The translations under genes were made by a program, and so were the position numbers. Under the pieces are notes generated by a model, which did no database searches, had not been told where the DNA came from, and saw only the letters and a program-made list of their open reading frames with translations. Positions 26,219 to 37,664 of a stretch of DNA of 64,000 nt are shown in pieces. The stretch lies in the NCBI RefSeq assembly GCF_021130785.1, contig NC_060209.1, positions 18,747,501 to 18,811,500 on the forward strand, given 5' to 3'. How positions within the stretch are numbered: the stretch's first letter is position 1; each line of letters begins with the position of its first letter. The stretch is from Homalodisca vitripennis. Its lineage: Eukaryota > Arthropoda > Insecta > Hemiptera > Cicadellidae.

Positions 26219-26362
26219 ATGGCGCTCATATACTGTGTGAGATGTAAAGAAAAAACTGCAACAAATGATATAAAATACTATGCAAACATCAATGGAGTTA
26301 AACGAGTTTCTGGAAAATGTGCTGAATGTAACGCTAAAAAGAGCCAATTTATAAAAACTTGA
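26219..26362 (+). CDS. DUF5679-like zinc-ribbon protein, 47 aa, intact in copy A
   Basis: A complete short frame starts at ATG 26219 (TTATATAAATGG) and stops at TGA 26360. It has two Cys pairs, YCVRCKEKT near the start and GKCAECNAKKSQFIK at the end. This is the C-x2-C..C-x2-C plus K-K-S-x-F pattern of the DUF5679-type ribbon found in many animal DNA viruses and mobile elements. Copy B (55142) has an extra A in the homopolymer after the first Cys pair and has lost one Cys of the second pair, so copy A is the better-preserved one. It is likely a nucleic-acid or protein-binding ribbon; its exact role is unknown. Confidence 0.7.
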   Translation: MALIYCVRCKEKTATNDIKYYANINGVKRVSGKCAECNAKKSQFIKT

Positions 26363-26384
26363 AATTTTTTCTTAATAAATAGAG

Positions 26385-26542
26385 ATGGCGGGACATTACA
26401 GTGCTTTCGATCTTTTTATAATGCAACACGAAAGAGATTTGAAAAAAGAACATTGGGATGATATTTCTCAAAAATATGAATTATCCGAAGATATGATGAG
26501 ATTATACGTAAAACAAATTAAATTGGTATTTGGTTTGATCCA
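26385..26542 (+). pseudogene. Small 5' gene fragment fused to capsid gene, copy A
   Basis: ATG at 26385 opens MAGHYSAFDLFIMQHERDLK and follows the copy B gene at 55309 up to about 26530. About 430 bp present in copy B (55450-55880) are then missing, and the frame runs directly into the capsid sequence through a short unmatched filler (TTGGTTTGATCCAAT). The result is a chimeric 100-codon frame. Copy B has ATA where this copy has ATG. Confidence 0.65.
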
Positions 26543-27690
26543 ATTAGTAAAACAACATTTGAATGAACCGAATAAAAGAACTGAGTTTAATATTGATTTT
26601 GGAGATAACTTTTGCTCGTCTAACTTCCAGTTTTATATTTCTGGAACTTTAACCAAACAAAGATGGTCAAGCATATCTTGGAACTGATAATGTTAGATTA
26701 ATCGATAATTTTATACAGTTTTTATTTTCTAAGATTGAAGTAAGAAAAACACAATAAATTGATAGAAGAAGTCGAAAACTGTGGCCAATTAAGCACAATT
26801 AAAGGAACTATTTCGTATTCAAAAAGTGATGTTATTTCTCAAACTTCTAATGGCTTTGAATCAGATTTTAAATTTGGTGTTTTTGAAGCAGCTGGAAATT
26901 TATCTCATTTTGGATTAGGATTTTTTGAAAATGTTACTATTCCGATCTATAAAGGAGGATTTTAATCTAAGTTTTACAAGAGCAGAAGACGATGATGTGA
27001 TTCTGAAGACTGCAACTGGAAATGTTATGCCTGTTGATGGAAAAATAACAAATACAGATTTTTTTATTAGAGTTCCAATGATTGATTATAAAACCACGAG
27101 TAAAATTAGGTTGATTGATGAAATTACAAAAAAGTCAAAACATTATGTTTAATTTTCTAGATTGGCAATGTATTGAACAAAAAGGTTTTTCCGGAACAAC
27201 TTATTCGTTCGATATCACAAATATTTTATAGAAAATATCTTCAATCCCAAGTTCGTTATCATCGGTTTTCAAACAGATAGACAGAATAATCAAGAAAAAA
27301 ATCCTTCAAAGTTTGATAGGTTTGAATGTAAAAAATATCAGAGTAAAAATTGAACGGTTTCTTATTATCCAGATGAATTACAAAAATTTAAACATTTCAG
27401 GAGGTCTTTTCAGAATCATGTATCAGATGTATCAAGATTTTAAGAAAGTTTACTGTAATAATAAGGAAGTGTATTACAATCCTAAAGAATTTTTTAGCGA
27501 ATAGACCTATTTATGTCATTGATACAACAAAGAGTATGACAAATATTTCTGGTTCAAAGAACGATATAATTATCAATATGGATTTTCAAAAAGCTGTTAC
27601 TAAACGCGATTTGTTATGTGGTTGTGGTAGTTTCTGAAAAATTTTTATCATATGACGTGATTTAAGAACGATATTAGAGAAATTCAGTAG
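26543..27690 (+). pseudogene. Major capsid protein (double jelly roll), copy A
   Basis: Matches copy B 55880-57013 throughout, with TEFNIDFGDNFCSSNFQFYI near the start, GFGFFEN-like glycine-rich turns and NIDMDF-like end blocks. The N-terminus is lost by deletion and at least six single-base shifts or stops occur. It ends at TAG 27688 rather than TAA. Confidence 0.78.
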
Positions 27691-27936
27691 TTAATGATGT
27701 TCATATTGTTCTCTTTCATTCCTTCTAAAACTTTAAAAATATACTCTTTCGCTTTTCGCTGATGAAAAATCTCGATTTCTTCCATAATAACCTTTGTAAT
27801 CATAGACAAAATATCCTAAATTAGTTGAATAATAAAATAAAATCATTTCTTTTTATCTCGGTAATTGAAATATTAAACATAAACATTTGCGCTGAAAAAT
27901 TTATATCTCGGCAGAGTTAGTTCCATAATCTCCCAT
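27691..27936 (-). pseudogene. Homologue of the 82-aa copy B gene, copy A
   Basis: The minus-strand start at 27936 sits in TATAAATGG. The sequence parallels copy B 58809-59057 but has several indels, including a duplicated TTTCGCTTTTCGC stretch. It lies immediately after the capsid stop because copy A lacks the copy B accessory block. Function unknown. Confidence 0.55.
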
Positions 27937-27964
27937 TTATAAAAAAATCTTTTTGTTGTTTAAA

Positions 27965-28480
27965 ATGGAAGAGTAATAATGCCAACTGTTACAAGTGTTA
28001 TAATAGAGGAGAAATTATTGATAAAAAATATTTAGTTTGTAGAGATTGTAATTTAATTTTGTACGAAAGACCTAAACCTAGGAAATTTCGAAATAAACTA
28101 ACACATTTGAATAATCTGCTTACAAAATTACAATACGGAGGTGAAAAACAAACAAAATTTGTTACAGAATTTAGGAAAACAGAATAAAAATTTTTTACTT
28201 ATCTCTTATAACCGTTGAAAAAAATTATTTTCCTTTTCAAAGAATACATTAGGTTTGTAGGTATCGATACACACGTTTATTATGAGAAAATTTTACCTGT
28301 ATTTTTTCATTATCTGGATGTTGAATTTGATTACGATTTTAAGCCTGAAATCTTTGATGATTTTATAGTACATTTGGAGAAAATTAAATGAAGAACCTCG
28401 TCAAAAGAATGTGGTTTTACTCACATTCTCCCCGACTTCTCGAGTGATTGTTTAGCAAATTCCATCATTTCCGTTTATAA
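27965..28480 (+). pseudogene. VLTF3-like zinc-ribbon gene, copy A
   Basis: Starts near ATG 27965. Parallels copy B 59082-59592, with the C-x2-C ribbon pairs (CYKCYN, CRDCN) present but shifted by extra bases (AGAGTAATAATGCC in place of AGAGTATAATGCC). The 3' end coincides with TTCCGTTTATAAG as in copy B. See the copy B entry for the functional argument. Confidence 0.55.
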
Positions 28481-28501
28481 GTTTTAATTTATAGTTTTAT
28501 T

Positions 28502-28795
28502 TCGTAGCAGACATTTCAAATAGATTGATTTGACAGCTCAAGAAGAGTAGAAGCAAACAGCTATAGATTCGGTTAATTTTTCATTCGTGATTTATGGTTC
28601 ACTAGAGTAGATACAATAAGCCGGTTTCTGGGTCGCTTTTGGAGACGACGAACGGATGTAGATTCGGTAAAAAATTTTTCATTGAGATTTGCTGTGTTGT
28701 TTCTCAGCTTCCTTTATGGTTCAATGAACAGTATTTTACATTGATTTTCGGTCGGCTCCAAAAGTGGTCTAGAAAACCCCATATTCATATCTACT
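28502..28795 (+). repeat. Right terminal repeat of copy A, mosaic
   Basis: The inner part (28502-28600) is almost the same as the copy B inner terminus (GAAGCAAACAGCTATAGATTC). The outer part (about 28605-28795) is related but much more diverged. It repeats TAGATTCGGTAAAAAATTTTTCATT and ends CATATTCATATCTACT, against CATATTCCTACCTACT in copy B. So the terminus looks like two related termini joined. Confidence 0.7.
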
Positions 28796-29100
28796 GGTTG
28801 GCACTTACGCCTATTTCTATTTCACGCCCCACTGGTCATAAAATCTCCCTTAGCACTCCATTACATTTATGGACTTGCCTAAATAAGCAGGTAGCAAATG
28901 TGGTTTTATTTAACTGCAAAAGTAAAGAATAATCAGTATAAAGTCATAAAAAAAATAATAGCAAATGTAGGTATTATATAATGGGTAAATTCATCTGTCA
29001 AGGTCAATCCTACTTTATAAAAAACTCATGTTACATGCAGAAGAGTTACTTTGCTGAGTTTTGTATTAATTGGGATTTTAATCAACTAAGGTAAAGTCCA

Positions 29101-29105
<5 letters not shown>

Positions 29106-29151
<46 letters not shown>
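29106..29151. repeat. TA dinucleotide microsatellite
   Basis: Pure (TA)n of about 46 bp. Confidence 0.97.
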
Positions 29152-29154
<3 letters not shown>

Positions 29155-29269
29155 CAAAATGTATTAACTGACTTAAAGAGATCTTCTCACTGGACTAAAA
29201 TAATTAAATTTTTATTGAAATATTTTGAATATTCTGTACCGTTTTTTATAGTACATATATTGAATTTAT

Positions 29270-30270
29270 ATGGAGCTAATATTTATATAAATTAAAACAA
29301 CTTTTCGGAAAATACTTGGTTTATTCCGAAATTTAAGTTCACCAAAAAGTTAACAAAGTTTACAAACTTTTGATTCAATTTTCTTCAAAATGTCACTCAA
29401 TCGAACAAATCTAATTAAGAGTCTGATTAAAAGGTATTTAAAATTAAAATTAAACTAAAAAATGTATACTTCTCCAAAAAAAATGGTTTAAATTAACAAA
29501 ACAAAATAAAAAGTTCTCTTCTCAAAATACTCAAAATTAATATAACACAAAACTTGATATTTACTCTATGACCAAAATTTAATTCACAATACTTCAAAAA
29601 ATTGAATTAAATTTTCAGACTCTGAAAGATGGGAAACTTTAGACATTTTTATTACAGTATTATAAAAATAAAAAGATATTAACTATACGCTGGTACGGGA
29701 CTTACTACTTTGAAGATTACGGAGGCAGATCGGGAAAAATAAAACGCACCTAAAAATTTAAATACTTGAAAATTGAATTTACACGCGATAAATAATTACT
29801 CTAAATCCCAACTATAGGGTTAGAGGAAGAAAAACTTCAGCTTCGACCGGTACACCTTCTCCTTGAAACTCCAAGACTCGACTGACTGCTTCTCTCTCTG
29901 CAGCGAGCCGGGTCGAAAAACGTATCACCGTCGCTCGATCAGCTGATTGACCGGTCTAACTGAACAAAACAATGTCCACCTCAACCGCGTCTAGTTAACA
30001 AGAGCCTACTTCCTACCGCGATTCATCATAAATGGAATTAGAACTATGGTACAATTCAATCAATTATCGCACGCCTATTTTCAAATTTGCATTGCGAGTT
30101 AAAGCATAGTCAACTGTTAATTCTTCTATTATTCTACGACCTTACAGCTGGCTCTCGATCTCTGTTGCATGTTATTGTGCCTCCAGTAGGGTTATATTTG
30201 AATAATTCTGTGGAGTAATCTATAATATTGTATAATATAACAAGAATAGTGTTCATACATAACACATTTC
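29270..30270 (-). repeat. Possible diverged solo LTR
   Basis: It has the layout of the gypsy LTR at 34203-35289: an AAATTAAAAC..CTTTT..GGTTTATT start, an AT-rich middle, then a GC-richer block (TCAGCTTCGACCGG to GATTGACCGG), and no coding. Similarity is patchy and I cannot define the ends or a target duplication, so this is tentative. Confidence 0.25.
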
Positions 30271-33200
30271 GCTCCCAGAACTTACAACAAACCGACATAG
30301 CTACTCAACCTAAACACTGTGCCGCTTAGGAACCAAAGTGTTAGGTTGTAATGTCAAAACATTATTTTCATAGCTCGAAATTTATAGTTACCATCATATT
30401 TTAGTTTCCTGAGTGTATAAAAAGGTACTATAATATAAACAAACTTCTTGGGGAGACTTGTGTGAGAACATAGAGTTAGAATGGGATCAAAGGGTTCATG
30501 AAAGTCATATAAGTATAATTTATATAATGAAAAAGCTTTACATGATTATTGATTATTTGATTTAAATTTTTCCATTATTCATGATATTTGAATGTTTTAA
30601 CTTCAAATTGGGGATAGAAAATCTTGTTGGTGCAAGAGTTTGTATTTCGACTAACAAAAGGAAGAGAAGAGACGTTCGTATCAAAAGCGGGGAAATTTCC
30701 GAGTAGTGAATAGACGTGAACCAACCTCATCTGCCCTCACAGCTCTTTGATTGCGATTCAAGGATGGCCTGAGTTTGAGTTGCGTATTCGGGTTTACTCA
30801 GCATTGCGTTCATTTACGAATAGGTTTTTATTTAATTAAAATTGTACATTTTTAAGGAAATAAGTAAAAGAACTAAAGTAGTATGATGCTGTAAAAGACG
30901 AAGACTACTATAGGTTTGTATATTAAGCCCATGTTTGTTACTATTTATAAATGTGGTTAGTAGAATACTGTAACAGTGCTTTTATGAATGTTAATCTATT
31001 ACAAATTTTGAAGATATTTACTTTTAATTTTAAGAATATTTTTACAATTTTATCAAGAGATGACCTACACTTACTATCTAAGTAAGTGATATATAACTTA
31101 ATTTTACCCAACTACATATTTTTAGTTTGTTTCAGTTTCCAAAACTCTGTTATTTATGTAGTAACGTCTCTGCCGTCCTGGCGCAGACGAGAAGACACGT
31201 CACTCGGATGTGTGGCTCCACCACTGCCTTCTAGTTAGTTCGGTGGGGACATGACATGCCTGCAAACCTACCAGTAATTGTGACTGTCATACAGAAACTG
31301 CCATCGAAAATAGGAGAGCTGCCCAGCTCCCCAGCCAGAATGCTTACCTTATCTGCTTAACTTTCTTCTTAAGGTAAAGCCCTAACTATTGCAGTATATC
31401 TAAACGATCCACCTAATTTTAGTTAACCACATACTGTCAATAAAAATATGTAAAACCTTGGCCATAAATAATCCGATTTGACAGATTTTTCTATTGCAGT
31501 AAAAATAAAACACGACAATGGTATTTAAAGTATGATTCAATCGAATCAGAAGAGCACATACACGTGTAAAACCTCCCTTAGTTAATACTATAGGTTTGGT
31601 ATAATGTATCTTTAGAGACCAAGATGGCATTTGTTGCAGGTTTATTCACCAGTAGGGCTTAAACATGGAGGGAATTTATAAATAAAAAAGGCCTATATGT
31701 TACCCAAAGAAACCTAACAATGTCCGTGAAAAATTTAAGTACAATTGGTCTTGTAGTTTTTACGGAATTCAACCAAACAAATACACACCAAACATCATGA
31801 GTTTTTATATAATAACATAGATAGGTATATTTATTTCCGTTGTATAAAAATTCATACCAACCTATATTATATATTATGACAATAACATTTAATTACGTCC
31901 GTATAAAATCGATTAAGACATTATAAAAACCATAACTTATTATATCCCTTCCCTACCATCTCTTTTTATTAAAAACATATTAACTATGCAAACGTTTCTA
32001 AACATTTTATACTAGTTCTGATAAGATTTAATAATTCATAGTGAATTCAGAAAATATTATATAAGTGAAAATGAATAACCCAGTCCTCACTTATAATGAA
32101 TGTGAATATACTGAGAAATATAATCGAGTAAATAAATAATATGATATCTGTTTCATTGCTCCAACATCATATCCAGGAATACTAAGAATAAGTTGCTGGT
32201 TCTCTGAAGCATGCAATAAACGGTACAGCTTCACAGCCCCGCATTAAAAACATATGTATGTAAGCGTGTAATATGTGAGTTTAATATTAAATCACTTGTT
32301 GGAGTTAGTTGTTACACACCCTAGACGTTACAGCGCTGTGCAACCACTTCAAATAAAACAACTTTAAAATACTCCAGAGTTATGAAACTTCTAGTGATAT
32401 TCCACGAGTGGAAACCCTAAATAAAATGGTTTTATACATACAATCATGTATCATTCATGATTCATCATTCATTCATGCATATATAATGTATGCAATCCTG
32501 CATGTATCATTTGTTTTTACATGCAAGAGAGCTTTATTTAGCGTTGAATTCATTATTGCAGTTTTGTGAATAAATCTTGCATTTTGTAATTTTAATCTAA
32601 AATACTTTATTTAAAAATAATTTCAATTAAAACTATTATGTCCAATTGGTTTGATATATTGCTTGAGTTTGAATTTAAATAGATATTAAGGACAACAATC
32701 TGTTGATTTATATCTCAAAAGCGAATATGGATGTCTTTTTAATCAGAGAACATTCAGTTTTGCTCACAAAGGATCTGTAACAAGTTAATTATTAGGAGTG
32801 CTTCATATTCCATTGTCGCTGCATCCTAAGAGAACGCAATATTCGTAAAATACATTCTTATGAATATTCGAGACACACAATAATGTAAGCTATATTTTTT
32901 CCGTAAAATAATGAAAGCTAGATGGAACTTTTCCTTCCCCCTTTATTTGTATAGGAGAATCATCACGCCTCCCTGATTATACACATAGAAGATATCTTAC
33001 AACTTCAAATAGCTATCTTCCCAACTTGATTAGATATACTAGTAGTAGAGTGGAAAATCATTTATCAACACAAATAAATTAACCAACAACAGTTTATTGG
33101 AAATTTATCACCATATGTAAGAGAATAATTACATTCTTAGAGCATCTTAGTTTTAAAATGGTCGCTTTTAGTATCCGAAAAAACTAAAACTATTTATTTA

Positions 33201-34197
33201 TTAAATATAAAACAATCATCTCCACCCTAGTGTTATCTTATATTCATACGCTGCTTTTACACTTGCTGTAAGTGAAGCATGGAAATCCTTATTTTATTTC
33301 TAGAGAAAAAACAAAGCACGTATTCAAATTTTGCATAATATTCCACATAGTTTGGCTATTTAGAATTTTATTACAAGCTCTATTTACTGTAAAAATTTGA
33401 CCAAAGTTAAAATTTGGTTAAAAAAATTTTCCTATTTCTTATTATTTTCAAGAAAAACATAGTAAAACAAAAATGTATAGATTATATTTACTTTTTATAA
33501 AACTAAATTTAAAGAGAACAAATTATGTGCGACAATGTTTATGTTAATCAGTAATAGTATCTGCTATTAAAAAGGCTAAGAGTCTGTATAAGAGATTCAT
33601 CTTGGTTTCATTGCTAGGGCGAAACTATAATACAATTTATATCTTTATTAACTAAAGTTTATTAATGGAATTTCGAATGTTCTCCTAAGTAATTTTTATT
33701 AGAAATTAGTTTAGAAGTAGTTCTGATTTTGTATGTTTTTTTTTAGTGGTTATTATTTAAAAGAGTTCTTATCACATAACACGTAAAAAACAATGCAATT
33801 ATTTTTACTAAAAACGACAGCATGGTAAAATAAACAAAAAAAAACATTTTATTTTAAACAAGTATCACAAATTTACCTTTTTTGCAATTTGTTGTAACGA
33901 ATATGCAATGTTATTCACACCCAAACAATTAAATTTATAAAAATACATTATAGATAGGTAGGCACTATTATTACACATAGTCAAAACAATGTTATGGAAT
34001 ACACCCCTCTTGAGCAAACATAAAAGGTAAACACAAACTGTAGCATAATATTTACTTGCCTTGCATTATACATGCACTTTGTTAAACAACATGGACACTC
34101 TATGTTGGTTGCCACTCTCATAATAGTTATATTTAATTTTGATGTGTATATCAAATTGAGATATATATATCTCAAAGTGACATATATATATCTCAAA

Positions 34198-34202
34198 GTG
34201 AC
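34198..34202. repeat. Target site duplication (left), GTGAC
   Basis: GTGAC immediately left of the left LTR matches GTGAC at 42392-42396 immediately right of the right LTR. Confidence 0.75.
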
Positions 34203-35289
34203 TATACTAAATGTTAATATACAAAATTTTTTGTTTTTATTATGATGACCTTAAATATTCTCGAACTCATAAGATTTAAGTAGATACTGGTGGAAATTAA
34301 AACTGCACCTTTTTAGAAATATTCAGGTTTATTAAATCAATCCAAATTTCAATTATTAACCTTGTATTCCACCAATGAAATGTTTTGCACAATAGTTTTA
34401 AAATTACTACTTCCTTAGGCAAGGCACTTTCGATTTAACATGGACTCACTGTCCTCCAAATACGTGTGTATAAAATAAAAATAATAATCTTGAATAAATT
34501 TGTATGAAATAAAATAAATAGGCTTCTTCTCAAAACTAATAAAATAAAAATTATAAAACTTCTTTAAAATAAAATTCTCAAACAAATCTAAACAGTTCTC
34601 AACAGGAATTTTTCACAAGTTCCTACAGGATATGGTGCAGCACCTGCAGCTCTTAATTTTAACTAGAATCCCTACAATTTCAATTAAATTTTTACGTTTG
34701 ACTTTAAATAAATAACTCCTTTACAATTTAGATATATATTAGTCCACACTCAACAGAATTTGATCGTTAATTTCAAATTTCAATTCCAATTTCAAATTAA
34801 TTCACTTCTTAAATTTTCAAATTTCAAATTTAGAAAAATTTAATAATTCAGTCAAAAGTACTTAGCTCTTTGGTCGTGAAGGTCTGGGAGTTCGGTATTA
34901 AAATAATCTATACCGACGGATCCTACGCCCGACACTACTTTTAAACTCGCACTCAAGAACTTTACTCTATCGCTTCTCAACTCGGAATGGAAGGAGAGCG
35001 TGTTTTCTCGGCCTGCACCGACTACGCTCCTGTTTCCTGCAGGCCTGTTTGAATCTCTCTCAACGCAGGTTCGCCGCCTAACAAAAGATTGAGTCCACTG
35101 TAGACTATTGTTTGGCAATCACTGCCATCAAGTCAGGTCTAGACCAGATTCCAAGCGCGTCGTGCCTGCCGCTGGATTACAATATAAATTTACTATTTTT
35201 TTATTCCCTATCCATTTACAATTCTAAAATAAAATTTTATTTATTAATTTTTTTTATTTTTATCTAAAGTATACCATGTAATTGGTATA
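34203..35289 (-). repeat. 3' LTR (left copy)
   Basis: Nearly identical to 41297-42391. It starts TATACTAAATGTTAATATAC and ends AATTGGTATA. Differences are mostly one-base length changes in A and T runs. Confidence 0.93.
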
Positions 35290-35312
35290 CACACCCCCCC
35301 TTAAAGCGCTTG
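35290..35312 (-). promoter_or_regulatory. Polypurine tract
   Basis: On the minus strand the bases just before the 3' LTR read AAGGGGGGGTGTG, a purine-rich plus-strand primer as expected next to an LTR. Confidence 0.65.
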
Positions 35313-36509
35313 GTATCTGCCAAGTTTAATACTTAAGTCTAAAAAAATTTATCTCACATCCTTTAGAAATTGTATTTCCACCTAGCCTTAACATGCATCA
35401 TAAAATCTACAAAAACCCTTTTTTTTTATACTATTTGTTTTAATTTATTTTTGATAATAGTTGTAAGAAGTGGCAGCATACAAGTTGTCAAGTTATTTTA
35501 ACCAAGCGTTAATTATTATAAATTCTTTTTAAAAGAGTCCATACATTATTAGATTGTTTTTGAAAAACTTAAACAATTAAGTTCCCCAATAGAAACCTTG
35601 ACCTAAACTACGGCAAGTATTAAGAGTCCAATTGCCACCTACCTTTTTACAATTCTAAGTCCTACCATAAAGATTGTCCATCCAGATAATCCTTCACAAT
35701 GGGTCGAACGAGGAAGACGGTGATTGTTGTTGTGGGATGTTTATAGCAGGTCCGGTCTGTTATCAGTTGGGTCGTCCCTGGAACCTTTGCCCTGCACGGC
35801 TGTGTGTGTTGGCTCACCCATTCACTGGTTGATGCAGCTTCATATAGAATTAAAACATATCCCCAGACGGGGGTGTCAGTTTCTTATTTTATTATTTTTA
35901 CCTATACCATTCTTTATCATAGAAATAACAGTATTTTTTCTTCTGTTCCCCTCTTCCTTGGCATAAATTTTATCAAAACTAACAAGTTTAAATTAATATT
36001 CCAACATTCGTGTTAATTATTAATTTACATACAAACATAAATAACACATGTTAATAAGATTAATTACGGACCATGAGTTTCGGATTTGTGCATTATTCAG
36101 AAAAATAAATACTGAATTGGTTTTAATACACTCCTCCTCTCCCAAACCATGTAGTTATCGCAACTGTGTACTTCACCTGTGCCCTTTTATCTAAATCATA
36201 AACTTTTTATTCCTCTTGAGGTTTCTTCAAGTTTAAAATACATTTTTACAAGATTACAATTCCAATTAATATTTACAATTTAACAGGGCTGTAGAATTTC
36301 CTCAATTGTTCACTATATTTTAATTTAATCTTCCTTGTCACTGAAATTTCTCAAATCAAACATACATACATACAACGTACATCCAATATAGTTTTTCTTC
36401 ATTCTTACAACTAATTTAATTCGTCATAATTTTTAATCAGTTCCTTTTTTAAAAAATTTTTTGTAATTCAATTATTTACCCCTCGGTAAATTATTTTGTT
36501 TTGTTATAT
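35313..36509. other. Internal noncoding region of the LTR element
   Basis: About 1.2 kb between integrase and the 3' LTR. Frames on the + strand at 35724-36016 are antisense and have no recognisable features. No envelope-like protein with a signal and transmembrane segment could be identified. Confidence 0.55.
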
Positions 36510-37632
36510 TTAAATATACATTCTTCTTTCCCCAGTGGGTTTCACATCCTGCAAGTGTATTCTACGGAACTCATTCAATTCTTTTAAATTTTGAACCACA
36601 TATGAGTTGGAGCTAATAATTGAAATTATTCTGAATGGTCCTTCATATTTCAGATCTAGCTTATATCGCTGATTTGTAATTCTACAATAGACTACATCAT
36701 ACATTTTTAATTGCCTGTGATTTCGGTTGTATCGGTTTCTTCTCGAATTCAGCTCATTTTGTCTTTTTAAATTTTGAATAGCTTCAACCATCTTTGCATT
36801 CTTATCTTTGCTCCATTTTTCATCACAAATATCTTTTAATTTGCCATTTTAGTGACAAACCATCATTTGCTTTGAAACTGAACATCAATTCAAATGCAGA
36901 CGACTTTATGCTTTCATTGTGACAAGTATTTAGGGCCATTTGCACATGGTACAAATCCTTGTCCCAATTCTTTTTACAGTCATGATAATAAGCTGTCAGA
37001 ATTTGATTTAAATTTCGAATTTGCCTTTCACTTTTATTTCCTTGAGGAGTATAAGGTATTATGGTCCTTTGTTTTATGCCCAAATTAAAACAAATAATTT
37101 TTGAATTCCTCGCTGACAAAATATGTTCCATTATCCGTCACGAATTCTTCAGGCAAAGAAAAATTTTGAAAATATTATTTTCTAATGCATTAATTACATT
37201 ACCTGAGGTGCATTTCCTGAGTGGCATTATCCAATTATATTTGGTGAAGTCATCTACTGCTATCAGGATGTATTGCATTCGATTGGAAGATGCAGGTAAT
37301 GGCCCATAAATATCCATATATAACTTCTGCATTGGACGACTGCTCAGATTGCTGTTCAAAGGTCCTTGGTCCCTCCAGTTGCTACTTTTTGCTTTCAAAC
37401 ACACTTCACAACATTTTACATTATTTTTCACATAATCATTTAGTTTAGGGTGATAAAACCTTTCATTTATTTTCTGTTGTGTTTTTAAAATGCCGAAGTG
37501 ACAGCCAGACAATGAGTTGTGATAATACTCGTATACAACCTTGAATAAGTGCTCAGGTAAATAGATCCTTTTAGAATTGTTTTTATTGTTCACATAAAAA
37601 TAACACCCCTTTTTCCACACTGTAAACATCAC
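36510..37632 (-). pseudogene. Gypsy-type integrase, frameshifted
   Basis: The frame 37632-37138 has the H-H-C-C zinc finger (HNSLSGCHFG ... CCEVCLKAK) and the first catalytic Asp in LYMDIYGPLP, followed by IAVDDFTKYNW. The second Asp falls in a shifted stretch near 37130. The frame 37131-36823 carries the third-motif region, IPYTPQGNKSERQIRNLNQI. The frame 36791-36510 is the C-terminal domain with YDVVYCRI and KYEGPFRIISI, typical of gypsy integrases. Two frameshifts separate the pieces. The enzyme inserts the element cDNA into host DNA. Confidence 0.85.
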
Positions 37633-37664
37633 TATTGGTATAGTTCAATACACCCTCCATAATT

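Larger units (their letters stand above)
23863..28795 (+). mobile_element. Adintovirus/Polinton copy A, 5'-truncated
   Basis: From ATATATCGA at 23865 the sequence parallels copy B from about 52805 to the right terminus. It covers part of the PLA2 gene, pX-like gene, protease, coiled-coil gene, zinc ribbon, a fused capsid region, the 82-aa-type minus gene and the VLTF3-like gene. It lacks everything left of the PLA2 gene, has an internal deletion before the capsid gene, and lacks the accessory block present in copy B at 57014-58808. It carries more frameshifts than copy B. The right terminus ends ATCTACT at 28795, but the outer ~190 bp has diverged from copy B. Confidence 0.88.
28796..34197. 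other. Noncoding AT-rich DNA, 5.4 kb
   Basis: No gene is supported. It holds a TA microsatellite at 29106-29151, a possible solo LTR at about 29270-30270, and a GC-richer patch at 31160-31380 of unknown origin. The rest is AT-rich with only chance frames. Confidence 0.5.

Noticed and set aside
28639..28932. 97-aa plus-strand frame
   Set aside because: It runs across the terminal repeat of Polinton copy A into the flank; a chance frame.
36894..37309. Plus-strand frames opposite the integrase
   Set aside because: Antisense shadows of the gypsy integrase, which has clear zinc-finger and catalytic motifs on the minus strand.
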